Shown: positions 31,837 through 40,945, numbered from the stretch's first letter. The stretch: 64,000 bases of DNA from Micromonospora sp. U21 (GCF_018070045.1 NZ_JAGPYK010000015.1:61689-125688); one strand, 5' to 3'. Numbers and translations: made by a program. Notes: a model not told the origin generated them from the letters alone.

Positions 31837-32643
31837 GTGGAGTACACATCCGGCGCCGCCTCCTGGCAGAAGGTCCTTCGACGGGCCGGTGCCGGGCTGC
31901 TGCCCCGGCGACCGCGTCAACGCCGACCAGGCTGGTCGATCGGGGTGCCCCTGATCGCCGCCGCAGCGGGGCTGCTCTTCACCACCACCGCGACCACCGC
32001 CGGCGGCACCGCCCTGCGAGAGGACCGCCGGCCCCAGCTCAACCAGCTCATCGAGGACCGCCGCGAGCAGGTTGCGGCGAGCGAGCGCCGGGCCGCCACA
32101 CTACGCGGCGAGGTCGAGCAGCGGACCGACGCGCTGGCCCACTCGGACAGCCCGATCAAGGCCCAGCAGGACCGCGCCCAGGGCAGCCTCCAGGCCGCCG
32201 GGTTCACGGCACTGGCCGGCGCCGGGGTGACGGTGGAGCTGAACGACGCGCCGCCACGACGCAGCGACCAGACCCCCACGGACGCCAGCAACGACGACCT
32301 GGTGGTGCACCAGGGTGACGTGCAGGCGGTGGTCAACGCTCTCTGGGCCGGAGGGGCGGAGGCCATGTCAATCATGAACGTCCGCGTGCTGGCGACCAGC
32401 GCGGTACGCTGCGTCGGTAACACCCTGCTGCTGCACGGGCGGGTGTACTCCCCACCGTTCAAGATCGTAGCAATCGGCGATCCCGCTGCCCTCCAGCAGG
32501 CCCTCGCCAGCTCTGAGGGAGTCCGGTTGTTCAAGGACGCAGTCGACGATTACCAGCTCGGGTACGAGGAGACCGTCTCCGCGGTGACAGTCCCGGCATT
32601 CGAGGACTCGACCGCCCTGCGCTCGGCGACGGTGCCCAGGTGA
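31837..32643 (+). CDS. DUF881 membrane protein (Rv0012-like)
   Basis: 268 residues from the GTG at 31837 (GGAAGGAA upstream). One N-terminal helix (GVPLIAAAAGLLFTTTATTA), a coiled-coil segment (QLIEDRREQVAASERRAATLRGEVEQR, in part), and the DUF881 domain (GAGVTVELNDAP, DLVVHQGDVQAVVNALWAGGAEAMSI, in part). It lies between crgA and trpG as in M. tuberculosis, where the neighbourhood is devoted to division. Overlaps the sortase start by 4 nt (GTGA), so translationally coupled. Confidence 0.9.
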   Translation: MEYTSGAASWQKVLRRAGAGLLPRRPRQRRPGWSIGVPLIAAAAGLLFTTTATTAGGTALREDRRPQLNQLIEDRREQVAASERRAATLRGEVEQRTDALAHSDSPIKAQQDRAQGSLQAAGFTALAGAGVTVELNDAPPRRSDQTPTDASNDDLVVHQGDVQAVVNALWAGGAEAMSIMNVRVLATSAVRCVGNTLLLHGRVYSPPFKIVAIGDPAALQQALASSEGVRLFKDAVDDYQLGYEETVSAVTVPAFEDSTALRSATVPR

Positions 32644-34310
32644 GCGGCCCGGACGACCGGCGCGACGGACGACACCGGGACCAGGCCGACGAACCCACAG
32701 CGTTCCTGCCGAAGGTCGACCGGCCCGAGCCCAGGGCGGACCGGCCGGGCCTGGCCGGCAACTGGCCCGATCCGGTGCTGCCCACCCGGCCCCGGGCGGC
32801 GCGCCCACCGGCCGCACCCGAGCCTCCGGTCGCCGGGCCTCCCCAGGGCGACCGGTCGACCACCCCGCCGGCCGGCCGCGCCGGCCACCTTCCGCGCACC
32901 GACCGGCCGGCCCCGCCGAGCGCCGGCCGACCCGACCCGCCGCAGAGTCCGGGCTACCCGGGCACCGGCGCGCCTCCGCCCTGGCCTGGGGCCGCGCACG
33001 GGTTGGGCCCGCAGGGCGAGCCCGGTCGTCCCCCCGCTGCCATCCCCGGTCGACCGACCGCCGACCCCGACCAGGGACCGGCCCGGCCGGCCGGACCCGG
33101 CAACGCCTCCATCCGGCCGCCGGCGCCGCCCAGCGCCCCGTCCGTCCGCCCGCCGGTGAGCGGCGGCACGCCGGGACGGCCTGGCACCACCCCGACCAAC
33201 CCGGGTACGCCCGGTGGAACGCCGACCCGGCCGGCCACTCCGGGTCCTTCGACGCGGCCGACGACTCCCAGCACCCCGACCGCTGCCGGTGTGGAAGCGC
33301 CCACCGCGTTCATCCCCAAGGTCGGCGCCGGGCCCACCCGGGCCACCGGCTCCCCGGCCGCTCCAGCCGGGCCGGACCGCGCCGCCGACCCGGGCGCGAC
33401 GGCGCTGATTCCGGCCGTGCCCGCCGGGCCGTCGTCCCGGCCACCGGCCATGGACTCGACGGCGCTGATGGGTGCCGTCCCCCGCACGGCGACCACCGAC
33501 GAACCGGCCGGTGCCGGCGACGGTCCCGCCGAGCCACCGCGGCCCCGACGCGGCGAGCGGATGGTGCAACTGCGGCCACACCATACCGGCGAGGGCTACA
33601 GGAGCGTCTACTCGGAGCTGACCCGCCCCTCGCTCGCCTCCCGGCTGCGCACCGGCATCCGGGTCAGCGGCGAGGTCCTGATCACCTTCGGCCTGGTGGT
33701 GCTGCTCTTCGCGGGCTACGAGGTCTGGGGCAAGTCGGCCATCGTCGACGCCCACCAGAACGACCTCAGCCAGCAACTCGCCCAGGCGTGGGGCCCGACC
33801 GACGACCCCACGGTCGCCCCGTCGGCCACCCCGAGCGTCAAACCGTCGCCGCCGGTGCGCGGCAAGCCGATCGCCGGCCTCCACATCCCCAAGCTCGACA
33901 AGAACTGGGTGGTGGTCGAGGGCGTCACCCAGGCCGACATCCGGTACGCCCCGGGCCACTACCCGACCAGCGCGCTGCCCGGACAGGTCGGCAACTTCTC
34001 CGTCGCCGGCCACCGCAACCGGGCCACCTTCTGGCGGCTGGACGAGCTGGACGACGGCGACGCGATCGTGGTCGAGGGCAAGACCGACTGGTACGTCTAC
34101 CGGGTGTCGCAGTCCCGGATCGTCAAGCCGACGCAGGTCGAGGTGGTGGCGCCGGTCCCCGGTGAACCGGACAAGAAGCCGACCAAGCGGATGCTCACCC
34201 TGACCACCTGCAACCCGAAGTTCGACAACTACCAGCGCCTGATCATCCACGCCGAGCTGGACCGGACCCAACCCAAGTCGGCGGGCCGCCCGACGGAGCT
34301 GGGAGGCTGA
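32640..34310 (+). CDS. Class E sortase with long proline-rich N-terminal region
   Basis: 556 residues. Residues 1-300 are Pro/Thr/Gly/Arg-rich and disordered, one helix follows (GEVLITFGLVVLLFAGYEVWG, in part) and the C-terminal ~180 residues are a sortase domain: LHIPKLDKNWVVVEGV, VGNFSVAGHRN (catalytic His), TLTTCNPKFDNYQR (catalytic Cys and Arg). Class E sortases of high-GC actinobacteria cleave LAxTG-type signals and anchor proteins to the wall. The cytoplasmic tail is unusually long for a sortase and twice contains a TAF(L/I)PKV motif (ptAFLPKV, ptAFIPKV). Confidence 0.92.
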   Translation: MSGPDDRRDGRHRDQADEPTAFLPKVDRPEPRADRPGLAGNWPDPVLPTRPRAARPPAAPEPPVAGPPQGDRSTTPPAGRAGHLPRTDRPAPPSAGRPDPPQSPGYPGTGAPPPWPGAAHGLGPQGEPGRPPAAIPGRPTADPDQGPARPAGPGNASIRPPAPPSAPSVRPPVSGGTPGRPGTTPTNPGTPGGTPTRPATPGPSTRPTTPSTPTAAGVEAPTAFIPKVGAGPTRATGSPAAPAGPDRAADPGATALIPAVPAGPSSRPPAMDSTALMGAVPRTATTDEPAGAGDGPAEPPRPRRGERMVQLRPHHTGEGYRSVYSELTRPSLASRLRTGIRVSGEVLITFGLVVLLFAGYEVWGKSAIVDAHQNDLSQQLAQAWGPTDDPTVAPSATPSVKPSPPVRGKPIAGLHIPKLDKNWVVVEGVTQADIRYAPGHYPTSALPGQVGNFSVAGHRNRATFWRLDELDDGDAIVVEGKTDWYVYRVSQSRIVKPTQVEVVAPVPGEPDKKPTKRMLTLTTCNPKFDNYQRLIIHAELDRTQPKSAGRPTELGG

Positions 34311-34313
34311 CCG

Positions 34314-34598
34314 ATGTACGCGTTCATCTGGCGCAAACTACCGTTCGGCCTGGCCGGCAAGCTGACCGGTTCGGTGCTGCTCGTTGCCGCCGCGGTGGCG
34401 CTGCTCTGGTACGTGGCCTTCCCGTGGGCCGAGCCGCTGCTGCCCTTCGACGACGTGCAGGTCACCCAGGACTCCGGCGTACCCGGGGCCCCGGGTGGCG
34501 GGGACGCGGTGACCGGGGAGACCCCGGCCGGCGACGAGCACGACCTGCCCTACGACACCGACCGGAACAACTCCGCGCCGCCCTCCCCGGACAGGTGA
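34314..34598 (+). CDS. Small single-pass membrane protein in the sortase-trpG operon
   Basis: 94 residues starting 3 nt after the sortase stop. Basic N-terminus (MYAFIWRKLPFGLAGK), one helix (LTGSVLLVAAAVALLWYVAF) and an acidic, Pro/Gly-rich extracytoplasmic tail. Conserved position in this operon suggests a partner of the sortase or division proteins; no known domain. Confidence 0.8.
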   Translation: MYAFIWRKLPFGLAGKLTGSVLLVAAAVALLWYVAFPWAEPLLPFDDVQVTQDSGVPGAPGGGDAVTGETPAGDEHDLPYDTDRNNSAPPSPDR

Positions 34599-34600
34599 CC

Positions 34601-35251
34601 ATGCGCGTCCTGGTGATCGACAACTACGACTCGTTCGTCTTCAACCTGGTGCAGTACCTCGGCCAGCTCGGGGTGGACTGCGAGGTCCGCCGCAACGACG
34701 AGATCGACGTCGCCGAGGTGGGCAGGGTGGGCGCGGCCGGCGTCCTGCTCTCGCCGGGGCCGGGCAGTCCCGACCGCGCCGGCATCTGCCTGGACGTCAT
34801 CCGGGAGTACGCGGGCCAGCTGCCGATCTTCGGTGTCTGCCTCGGCCACCAGGCGATCGGCGAGGCGTTCGGGGCGACCGTCACCCGCGCACCCGAGCTG
34901 CTGCACGGCAAGACCTCCGAGGTGCGGCACCACTCGGTCGGTGTGCTCGCCGGTCTGCCCGACCCGTTCACCGCCACCCGCTATCACTCACTGGCCGTGC
35001 TGCCCGAGACGCTCCCCGACGAGCTGGAGGTCACCGGCTGGACGGGCTCCGGCGTGGTGATGGCGATGCGGCACCGTACGCTGCCGATCGAGGGTGTGCA
35101 GTTCCACCCGGAGTCGGTGCTCACCGAGGGCGGCCACCTGATGCTCGCCAACTGGCTGGCCGGCTGCGGCCACCCGGAGGCGCTGGAGCGGGCCCCGGAG
35201 CTGGCCGCGGAGGTCGACGCCCGCCGCCGCGCCGCCTTCGCCACCGCCTGA
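34601..35251 (+). CDS. trpG: Glutamine amidotransferase component II (TrpG/PabA)
   Basis: 216 residues. MRVLVIDNYDSFVFNLVQYL, the oxyanion strand LLSPGPGSPDRAG, nucleophile GVCLGHQAIGE and the His-Glu pair in VQFHPESVL form the class I glutamine amidotransferase triad. It supplies ammonia to chorismate-using synthases (anthranilate or 4-amino-4-deoxychorismate); which one cannot be decided here since no trpE/pabB is adjacent. Starts 2 nt after the previous stop. In most actinobacteria it faces pknB directly; here 9 kb intervene, and a degraded copy of its middle lies at 44254-44325. Confidence 0.93.
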   Translation: MRVLVIDNYDSFVFNLVQYLGQLGVDCEVRRNDEIDVAEVGRVGAAGVLLSPGPGSPDRAGICLDVIREYAGQLPIFGVCLGHQAIGEAFGATVTRAPELLHGKTSEVRHHSVGVLAGLPDPFTATRYHSLAVLPETLPDELEVTGWTGSGVVMAMRHRTLPIEGVQFHPESVLTEGGHLMLANWLAGCGHPEALERAPELAAEVDARRRAAFATA

Positions 35252-35271
35252 ACCGGCGTGCCCCTACCGGC

Positions 35272-35616
35272 TCAGGACTCCTTAACACTTCTCCGACGGG
35301 TACCCGCACCGAGGAGTGTGGCGGCGAGGACTGTCAGCGAGACGACGCCGAGGGCTTGGCCGAGCCGGTCGGTGCGCTTGGAGTTGCACGTCCGGTACGC
35401 CTTTTCCCAGTAGTTCCCGTCCGACGGCCCTGTCCAGTAATCCAGATCCATGCTCAACGCGTTCCCGCAGGACTTCTGCTCGTGATCTCCTGGCCCGAGG
35501 ATGTGGATCGGAAGGGTCAGGAGGAGCACCACCACGACAGTCCCGACCCATACGACTCGGGGCGCTGTCACCCAGGTGCGAAGTCTCGAACCGTCTCGCT
35601 CGGTCCTGGTGCTCAT
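35272..35616 (-). CDS. Hypothetical two-helix membrane protein
   Basis: 114 residues from the ATG at 35616. Helix 1 (VVWVGTVVVVLLLTLPIHIL), an extracytoplasmic loop with two cysteines (KSCGNALSMDLDYWTGP, YRTCNSKR) and helix 2 (LGVVSLTVLAATLLGAG). No family recognised. It is convergent with trpG (20-nt gap) and is the first gene of the inserted cargo region; its codon use is a little less GC-biased than its left neighbours. Confidence 0.65.
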   Translation of the reverse strand: MSTRTERDGSRLRTWVTAPRVVWVGTVVVVLLLTLPIHILGPGDHEQKSCGNALSMDLDYWTGPSDGNYWEKAYRTCNSKRTDRLGQALGVVSLTVLAATLLGAGTRRRSVKES

Positions 35617-36019
35617 CGAGGAAATGATAGAGCGCTGGTCACCGCCGCACAAACGCGCGGGATCGCCCATCGGGGGCCGACGATGCCTCGGAACCGTAGA
35701 CCTCTCAGACCTCGGGCACCCTGTCGTACGTCCCACCGCCCTCTGCGGTCAGAATTCCTCAGGCTCGGATCACCTCACGTGAATGCCATGGAATGTCCGA
35801 TCTGTCGCCCCCCGCCGTCGTAGATCCTGTACTAACATTCCCTTGTCGCGCCGAAGACAATTCACTTTCGGCCAACCCTTGCGTGAGCATTGGGTTGGCA
35901 TTCTGCCGATCAACAGGCCGGCACCACCTGCGGATCTGCAACTGATGACCCACGCGTGCGACTGGTTCCGTCGCCTCCCCTGCCCCTACTGACTCGATTC
36001 TTGGGTGAAACGAGGAGCA
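35617..36019. other. Intergenic region before the PGRP gene, with a hairpin
   Basis: No gene seen. GCCAACCC (35871-35878) and GGGTTGGC (35892-35899) form an 8-bp stem about 120 nt before the PGRP start. GC content is lower than in the flanking genes; promoters probably lie here for both directions. Confidence 0.4.
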
Positions 36020-38155
36020 ATGCCGATTACCATCAACAGTCGTGCCACCTGGGCCCCCTATGTACCCGCGGATAAACGCGACCATGCAATCTACGGGCCC
36101 ATACCGAGCAGCAATCCTGAATGGAACCCGGTCGGCGGGGTGTTCATCCACTATCGCGGAGGCGGTGGTGAGGAGAACGACTACCCGACGGAAGAAGACT
36201 GCCGCCGCGATGTGGCCGCGGTATACGACATGCACACCAGCAATGACGACTTCGAGGGAGACATCGGATACAACTTCCTCATCTGCAAGCACGGCAACAT
36301 CTACGAAGGCCGGGGTTACGAGCGCGGCGAGGCGAACGCTCCGGGATACATCAACGGACTGGGCCGCAACGCGGGATTCTACTCGATCTGCGCCCTGATG
36401 CGGTTGAACCACACTCCGAGCGAACCCATGCTGCAGGCGTACCGGGCGCTCATCAAACACCTTCGCGAGGAGGCCCCCAGGAGGACCGGCCTCCAGATCT
36501 ACCCGCACTCCTTCGGATACGACACCCAGTGCCCCGGCCACCTCCACATGTACGCAAAGCCGGGATCAACCATCGACCCGGCGGCACCCTGGATCGGCGC
36601 TGGCGACGTCCACGTGTACGCGGCTCAGAAATGGGTCAACGCCACGTACGCGAGTGCTCCGGGATACATCTCGTGCCCGGAGAACGGGAAGACCGGATGG
36701 TCCACGGTGCTCTCCCTGACCCAGGCGCTCCAGCATGAGCTTGGCATTTCCCCGACGGTCCAGAGCTTCGGACCCGGCACGTTCGAGGCTGTCAAGCAGC
36801 GCAACACCCTGCCCGGCAACGAGCCGAAGCCGAACCTGGTCCGCATCTACAACAGCGCCCTGTTCTGCAAGGGATACTGGGCCTCCACGAACTACTTCCT
36901 CTGGAACACCGCCTCACAATCCTCACTCGAGCAGCTCTACCGGGACGCCGGCCTGACGTACAACCAGGCGGGGATGTGGCCGCACATCGTCAAGGCGCTG
37001 ATGCGGATGGACCAATTCCAGTTGGTACCGGGTGGTGACATCAATATCCAGAACGTGCAGAAAAGGCTCAACTCACGCTACGTCGCCGGAGTCCGCATTC
37101 CCGCGATGGGCCTGGTTCCCTGCGACGGCATCTACTCCCGGGATGTCCAGCAGGGCTTCATGATGGCGGTCCAGTACGAGATCGGCATCGCGCTCAACTC
37201 CATCAACGGATACTTCGGTCCCGGCACCCAGTCCGGCCTCAGAGGAAGGGGCTCGGGAACGCTCACCGGCGACCTGAGATATCTGTTCCGCTCGGCCTGC
37301 TACTTCAATTCGCCGACCATGCTGCCGGGCAACCCCCAGGTGCCGCTGATGTACCGCCCGGAGGATATCGGCACCGACACGCTGACCAGCACCCACCTGA
37401 GTTGGGTGCAGGCGTTCCAGCGCTTCTCGCAGATTCCCGTGACAGGGCACAACGACTACACGACGTGGGCTCAACTACTCGTCTCCAGCGGTGACACGGA
37501 TCGGCCCGCCACCGGCTGCGACTGCATCACCGAGATCACCGCCACCCGCGCGGCCGCACTCAAGGCCGCCGGTTACCGGATCGTCGGGCGCTACCTCGAC
37601 GAGCATCTGCCGCCCACGGACCCGTACTACCTCGGCAAGGCGCTGAAGCCCGGCGAGCCGCAGACGATTCTCAACGCGGGAATGAGGTTCTTCCCGATCT
37701 TCCAGTACAACGGCCGGGAGTTGTTCAACTTCACGTACGAGAAGGGGTTCGACCAGGCTTGGATCGCCTATCAGAAGTCGCTCGAACACCGGATCCCGGC
37801 CGGTACCTGCATCTACTTCGCCGTCGACTACGACGCGATGGACTCGGAGATCGACAGCAACATCAAACCGTACTTCGAGGGCGTCAAGACGCTGTTGACT
37901 AATCACGGCAACCCGTACACCTTTGGTGTCTACGGGTCCCGCAACGTGTGCAGCCGCATCTCGCACGAGGTCGGCGCCCGCTGGTCCCTGGTCTCCGGCA
38001 TGTCCTGGGGCTTCTCCGGCAACCTGGGTTACCCCCTGCCAGCGAACTGGTCGTTCAATCAGATCAAGGAGTACATGTTCCAGTCGAACTGGGGACTGGA
38101 CCACAACGTTTGGCGCGATGGTAGTGACCCCGGCGTGTCCGCCCTCAGCGACTAG
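36020..38155 (+). CDS. PGRP-type amidase fused to DUF1906 glycoside-hydrolase-like domain
   Basis: 711 residues from the ATG at 36020 (GAGGAG 2 nt upstream). Residues 1-175 are a peptidoglycan-recognition/amidase_2 domain with a full zinc set (H44 in VFIHY, H163 in YPHSF, C171 in TQCPG) and the family strand IGYNFLICKHGNIYEGRGYE. Residues ~210-480 contain two or three peptidoglycan-binding-like helical units (TQALQHELGI...FGPGTFEAV, NVQKRLNSRY). Residues ~500-711 are a DUF1906 (Rv2525c-like) TIM-barrel, beginning CDCITEITATRAAALKAAGYRIVGRYL (in part). No signal peptide is visible, odd for a wall enzyme. Forms an operon with the Tat-exported gene 12 nt downstream. Confidence 0.88.
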   Translation: MPITINSRATWAPYVPADKRDHAIYGPIPSSNPEWNPVGGVFIHYRGGGGEENDYPTEEDCRRDVAAVYDMHTSNDDFEGDIGYNFLICKHGNIYEGRGYERGEANAPGYINGLGRNAGFYSICALMRLNHTPSEPMLQAYRALIKHLREEAPRRTGLQIYPHSFGYDTQCPGHLHMYAKPGSTIDPAAPWIGAGDVHVYAAQKWVNATYASAPGYISCPENGKTGWSTVLSLTQALQHELGISPTVQSFGPGTFEAVKQRNTLPGNEPKPNLVRIYNSALFCKGYWASTNYFLWNTASQSSLEQLYRDAGLTYNQAGMWPHIVKALMRMDQFQLVPGGDINIQNVQKRLNSRYVAGVRIPAMGLVPCDGIYSRDVQQGFMMAVQYEIGIALNSINGYFGPGTQSGLRGRGSGTLTGDLRYLFRSACYFNSPTMLPGNPQVPLMYRPEDIGTDTLTSTHLSWVQAFQRFSQIPVTGHNDYTTWAQLLVSSGDTDRPATGCDCITEITATRAAALKAAGYRIVGRYLDEHLPPTDPYYLGKALKPGEPQTILNAGMRFFPIFQYNGRELFNFTYEKGFDQAWIAYQKSLEHRIPAGTCIYFAVDYDAMDSEIDSNIKPYFEGVKTLLTNHGNPYTFGVYGSRNVCSRISHEVGARWSLVSGMSWGFSGNLGYPLPANWSFNQIKEYMFQSNWGLDHNVWRDGSDPGVSALSD

Positions 38156-38167
38156 TTAGGAATCCAC

Positions 38168-38830
38168 ATGGTAACCAGACGCAGTCTCCTCGGGGCCGCC
38201 GCCGGCACCGGCGTCCTCGCTCTCGCGCCCAGCCTGCCGGCCAACGCCGCGGGCAAAGGCCCCGCGCGCTGGACACGTGGAGTGTCCGCCAATGGTTGGA
38301 AGATCGACCCTGCCGCCATCACGACCTACCGGGTCGAGGGATCGAACGCCACGGTTGCACTGCGACAGGGCCGTGCCGCTGCGGTGTTGCTGCACGTCGC
38401 CCGCCGCTGGCACTACGAGATCGCCCCACTGGACACCGGTGAAGGCGGAGGAATCACGGGGCACACCACGCGGCGCGCGGTCCTGGCGGAATTCGAGTCG
38501 AACTACCTGTCCGGCACCGCCATCGCCCTGCACCCGACCGCCTACCCGGTCGCCGGCAGCGAGCGGCTGTGGCCGCACCACGAGGCGATCGTGCGGGACA
38601 TCCTCGCCGACTGTGAGGGCACGGTCGTGTGGGGCGGTGACCTAACCCCGATTAAGACCTCGCACTTCGAAATCGTCACCCGGCCGGGCGACAAGGTCCT
38701 GGCCAGCGTCGCCGCCCGATTCGATATCAGCGGGCAGACCAAGTTCCGGATGCAGACCGCTGGTGTGGTCGCCGACCCGGCGACGCCGGCGCGCCGCGAA
38801 AAGGCGCGGAGGCTTCCCCGCCCGCGCTGA
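38168..38830 (+). CDS. Tat-exported M15C peptidase-like protein, predicted inactive
   Basis: 220 residues. A twin-arginine signal (TRRSLLGAAAGTGVLALAPS) precedes a D-Ala-D-Ala carboxypeptidase-like domain: NGWKIDPAAI, LLHVARRWHYEIAPLDTGEGGG, SNYLSGTAIALHPTAYPV, VVWGGDLTPIKTSHFEIV. The usual M15C motif SNHASGTAxD has its zinc His replaced by Tyr113 and zinc Asp by Ala120; the acidic residue three before the last zinc His (H166) is Lys163. Only H166 of the catalytic set remains, so a peptide- or wall-binding role is more likely than hydrolysis. TAGGAA lies 7 nt upstream of the ATG. Confidence 0.82.
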   Translation: MVTRRSLLGAAAGTGVLALAPSLPANAAGKGPARWTRGVSANGWKIDPAAITTYRVEGSNATVALRQGRAAAVLLHVARRWHYEIAPLDTGEGGGITGHTTRRAVLAEFESNYLSGTAIALHPTAYPVAGSERLWPHHEAIVRDILADCEGTVVWGGDLTPIKTSHFEIVTRPGDKVLASVAARFDISGQTKFRMQTAGVVADPATPARREKARRLPRPR

Positions 38831-38883
38831 CCCGGGTACCGCCGACCAGGGCGATGAGGCACTCCGGGCCACGCCGCGACAGC

Positions 38884-38921
38884 AAGGACGGGCTCCTTCC
38901 CTCAGGGAGGAGCCCGTCCTT
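38884..38921 (+). terminator. Terminator of the PGRP/M15-like operon
   Basis: A perfect 14-bp stem (38884-38897 and 38908-38921) ending in TT, 53 nt after the stop. Confidence 0.85.
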
Positions 38922-39032
38922 CTCGTTCGGCGCACGCCCCGGTCACCTGCCGCGCGCCTCCACCGGAACCGTGTACGTCGACTCGACCTGTCCGTGCGGG
39001 CGTCACCGGCATCGGGGCTGACCACCCACCGG

Positions 39033-40265
39033 CTACCGTTGCAGCGCCGCCACCGGCTCGATCCGCATCGCCTTCAACGCAGGAATCAGCCCAGCGATCA
39101 GGCCCGCGGCGGCACCGACCGCCGTTGCGAGCACGGCTTGCTTCAGATCTATCACCGGTTGCCACCCGTTCCACAACGAGGCACCTACCGTGACGGTGGC
39201 CCCCAGGAAGGCACCCGCCAGGCCGCCCGCCAAGCCGAGAACCGTGGTCTCGCCCAAGAGCTGCGCGAACACATGCACGGGCCGCGCGCCCACCGCACGG
39301 CGCAGGCCGATCTCGGACGTTCGCGCGGCGATACTTGCGCTCGCCGCATTTCCGATCGAGACGGTACCGATCGCGAGGGCGACGATGCTCAGCAGAAGAC
39401 TCAACTTGGTGACGTTTCCTTCGACGCTACGACGCAGCGTCATCGGGTCCGGTGGCGCGATCGCCCGCAATGACTCCGGGCTCTGGGGATGGAGCGCGAG
39501 CGGTGCCTGCCGCCCTATGTACTGGGCGGCACCGGGCGCAGTCTCGATGAGCACCTCGCGATCCACTTGGTCGGCACTGATGCCGAAGGAAAGTTCCTCC
39601 GCTACGCGGAACGGAACGAGAAGCGAGATCATCGCCTCCGGGCTGCGCTCAACTTCATCGAAGATCCCGATCACGCTGTACGCCTGATCATCGACGAAGA
39701 CCGCGACCCCGGTACGCTGCACTCCCAACTTGTCGGCAATGGTCTTGGGCAGCAGGGCGACTTTCGCCGCGGTCTCCTCGTGGAACTGGTCCGGCAGGCG
39801 CCCGGTGGTGAGTCTTGGCTGGATGACCTTCAGCGCCTCCGGGTCAGCCCCGACGATTCGCGCAGAGGCGGTATCACCACCGAGCGCTGCCGTGCGCTGG
39901 ACCCGCCGCTCGAAGAGCGAGACTCGTGCGCCGGCGGCCTGGACACCGTTGAGTGAGCGAAGCACCCCGAGTTTCTCGGATTCCTGCCACTCACGCGAGA
40001 CCTGCGCGTCCTCGGCGCGTACGACAACCTCGGTCGCCCGGTAGACGTCGAACTCCGCGGACACTTGTCGCCCAAGCGTCGAGCTGAGTCCGAGGGTCGA
40101 CACGAACGCGGCTGCTCCGAGCACGGTGCCGAGCGCCGTCACGAGCGACCTGCCGGGGTTGCCCGCGATCGAGATCCACGATTCTCGGATCAGGTCGACC
40201 CCGCGGAGCTTGGCAACGCGCACTCCGAGCGCCTCGAGAACCCGGGCGTTGTTCCGGCGCCTCAC
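39033..40265 (-). CDS. MacB-like ABC transporter permease
   Basis: 410 residues. One N-terminal helix (RSLVTALGTVLGAAAFVSTL), a large extracytoplasmic MacB_PCD-type domain, and three C-terminal helices of the FtsX domain (LLLSIVALAIGTVSIGNAAS, LGLAGGLAGAFLGATVTV, AVLATAVGAAAGLIAGLIPA). GLRRAVGARPVHVFAQ is the FtsX/MacB coupling motif. MacB-type permeases transmit ATP-driven motion across the membrane instead of forming a pore. Last gene of the four-gene operon; overlaps the ATPase stop by 4 nt (ATGA). Confidence 0.92.
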   Translation of the reverse strand: MRRRNNARVLEALGVRVAKLRGVDLIRESWISIAGNPGRSLVTALGTVLGAAAFVSTLGLSSTLGRQVSAEFDVYRATEVVVRAEDAQVSREWQESEKLGVLRSLNGVQAAGARVSLFERRVQRTAALGGDTASARIVGADPEALKVIQPRLTTGRLPDQFHEETAAKVALLPKTIADKLGVQRTGVAVFVDDQAYSVIGIFDEVERSPEAMISLLVPFRVAEELSFGISADQVDREVLIETAPGAAQYIGRQAPLALHPQSPESLRAIAPPDPMTLRRSVEGNVTKLSLLLSIVALAIGTVSIGNAASASIAARTSEIGLRRAVGARPVHVFAQLLGETTVLGLAGGLAGAFLGATVTVGASLWNGWQPVIDLKQAVLATAVGAAAGLIAGLIPALKAMRIEPVAALQR

Positions 40266-40945
40266 CTCTGCTCCTCCCGCACCCGGCCGTCGGTCACCGA
40301 GAGTCGACGCGTGCCTACCGAAGCGACATGGGCGTCGTGCGTGACGACCACGACCGTCAGGCCATCCCGGTGCAGTTCCTGAAGGACGTCGAGCACGTTT
40401 GCCGTGTTCTGACTGTCCAAATTCCCGGTTGGCTCGTCGCAGAACAGCACGGACGGTCTGGTCGCGATGGCACGGGCGATTGCGATCCGTTGCCGCTCAC
40501 CACCCGACATCTGACGCGGGTCAGCGTGCATGCGATGCGACAGTCCGATTCGCTCCAAAGCCTCCGCAGCGACGTCCCGCCGCCTCCGCGCCCGGTGCGG
40601 GCCGTAGAGCATGCCGAGTTCCACATTCTCCAGCGCGCTTCGCCGAAGCACGAGATGGTAGGACTGGAATACAAATCCGAACTTCTGGCCGCGAACCGCA
40701 CCTCTCACCTTCTCGCCGGCCGCCGCTATGTCAATCCCACCGAATTGGTAAGACCCGGCGGTCGGACGGTCCAGCAATCCGAGGATGTTGAGCAGGGTCG
40801 ACTTACCGGATCCCGACGCCCCTGTTATCGTGACGTAATCACCTGCGAATATATCGAGGTCAGTTGGTCGCAGGGCATGGATCGGGTGGCCATCGTCATA
40901 AACTCGCTCGACGTCTTTGAGTTGCAGACAAGCCGTGGCACTCAC
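40262..40945 (-). CDS. MacB/LolD-like ABC transporter ATPase
   Basis: 227 residues. Walker A GASGSGKST, Q-loop FVFQSYHL, signature MSGGERQR, Walker B VLFCDEPTGNLD and switch His VVVTHDAHV are intact. LolD/MacB-type subfamily by its length and by pairing with an FtsX-like permease. Overlaps neighbours by 4 nt on both sides (ATGA), so expression is tightly coupled. Confidence 0.95.
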   Translation of the reverse strand: MSATACLQLKDVERVYDDGHPIHALRPTDLDIFAGDYVTITGASGSGKSTLLNILGLLDRPTAGSYQFGGIDIAAAGEKVRGAVRGQKFGFVFQSYHLVLRRSALENVELGMLYGPHRARRRRDVAAEALERIGLSHRMHADPRQMSGGERQRIAIARAIATRPSVLFCDEPTGNLDSQNTANVLDVLQELHRDGLTVVVVTHDAHVASVGTRRLSVTDGRVREEQR

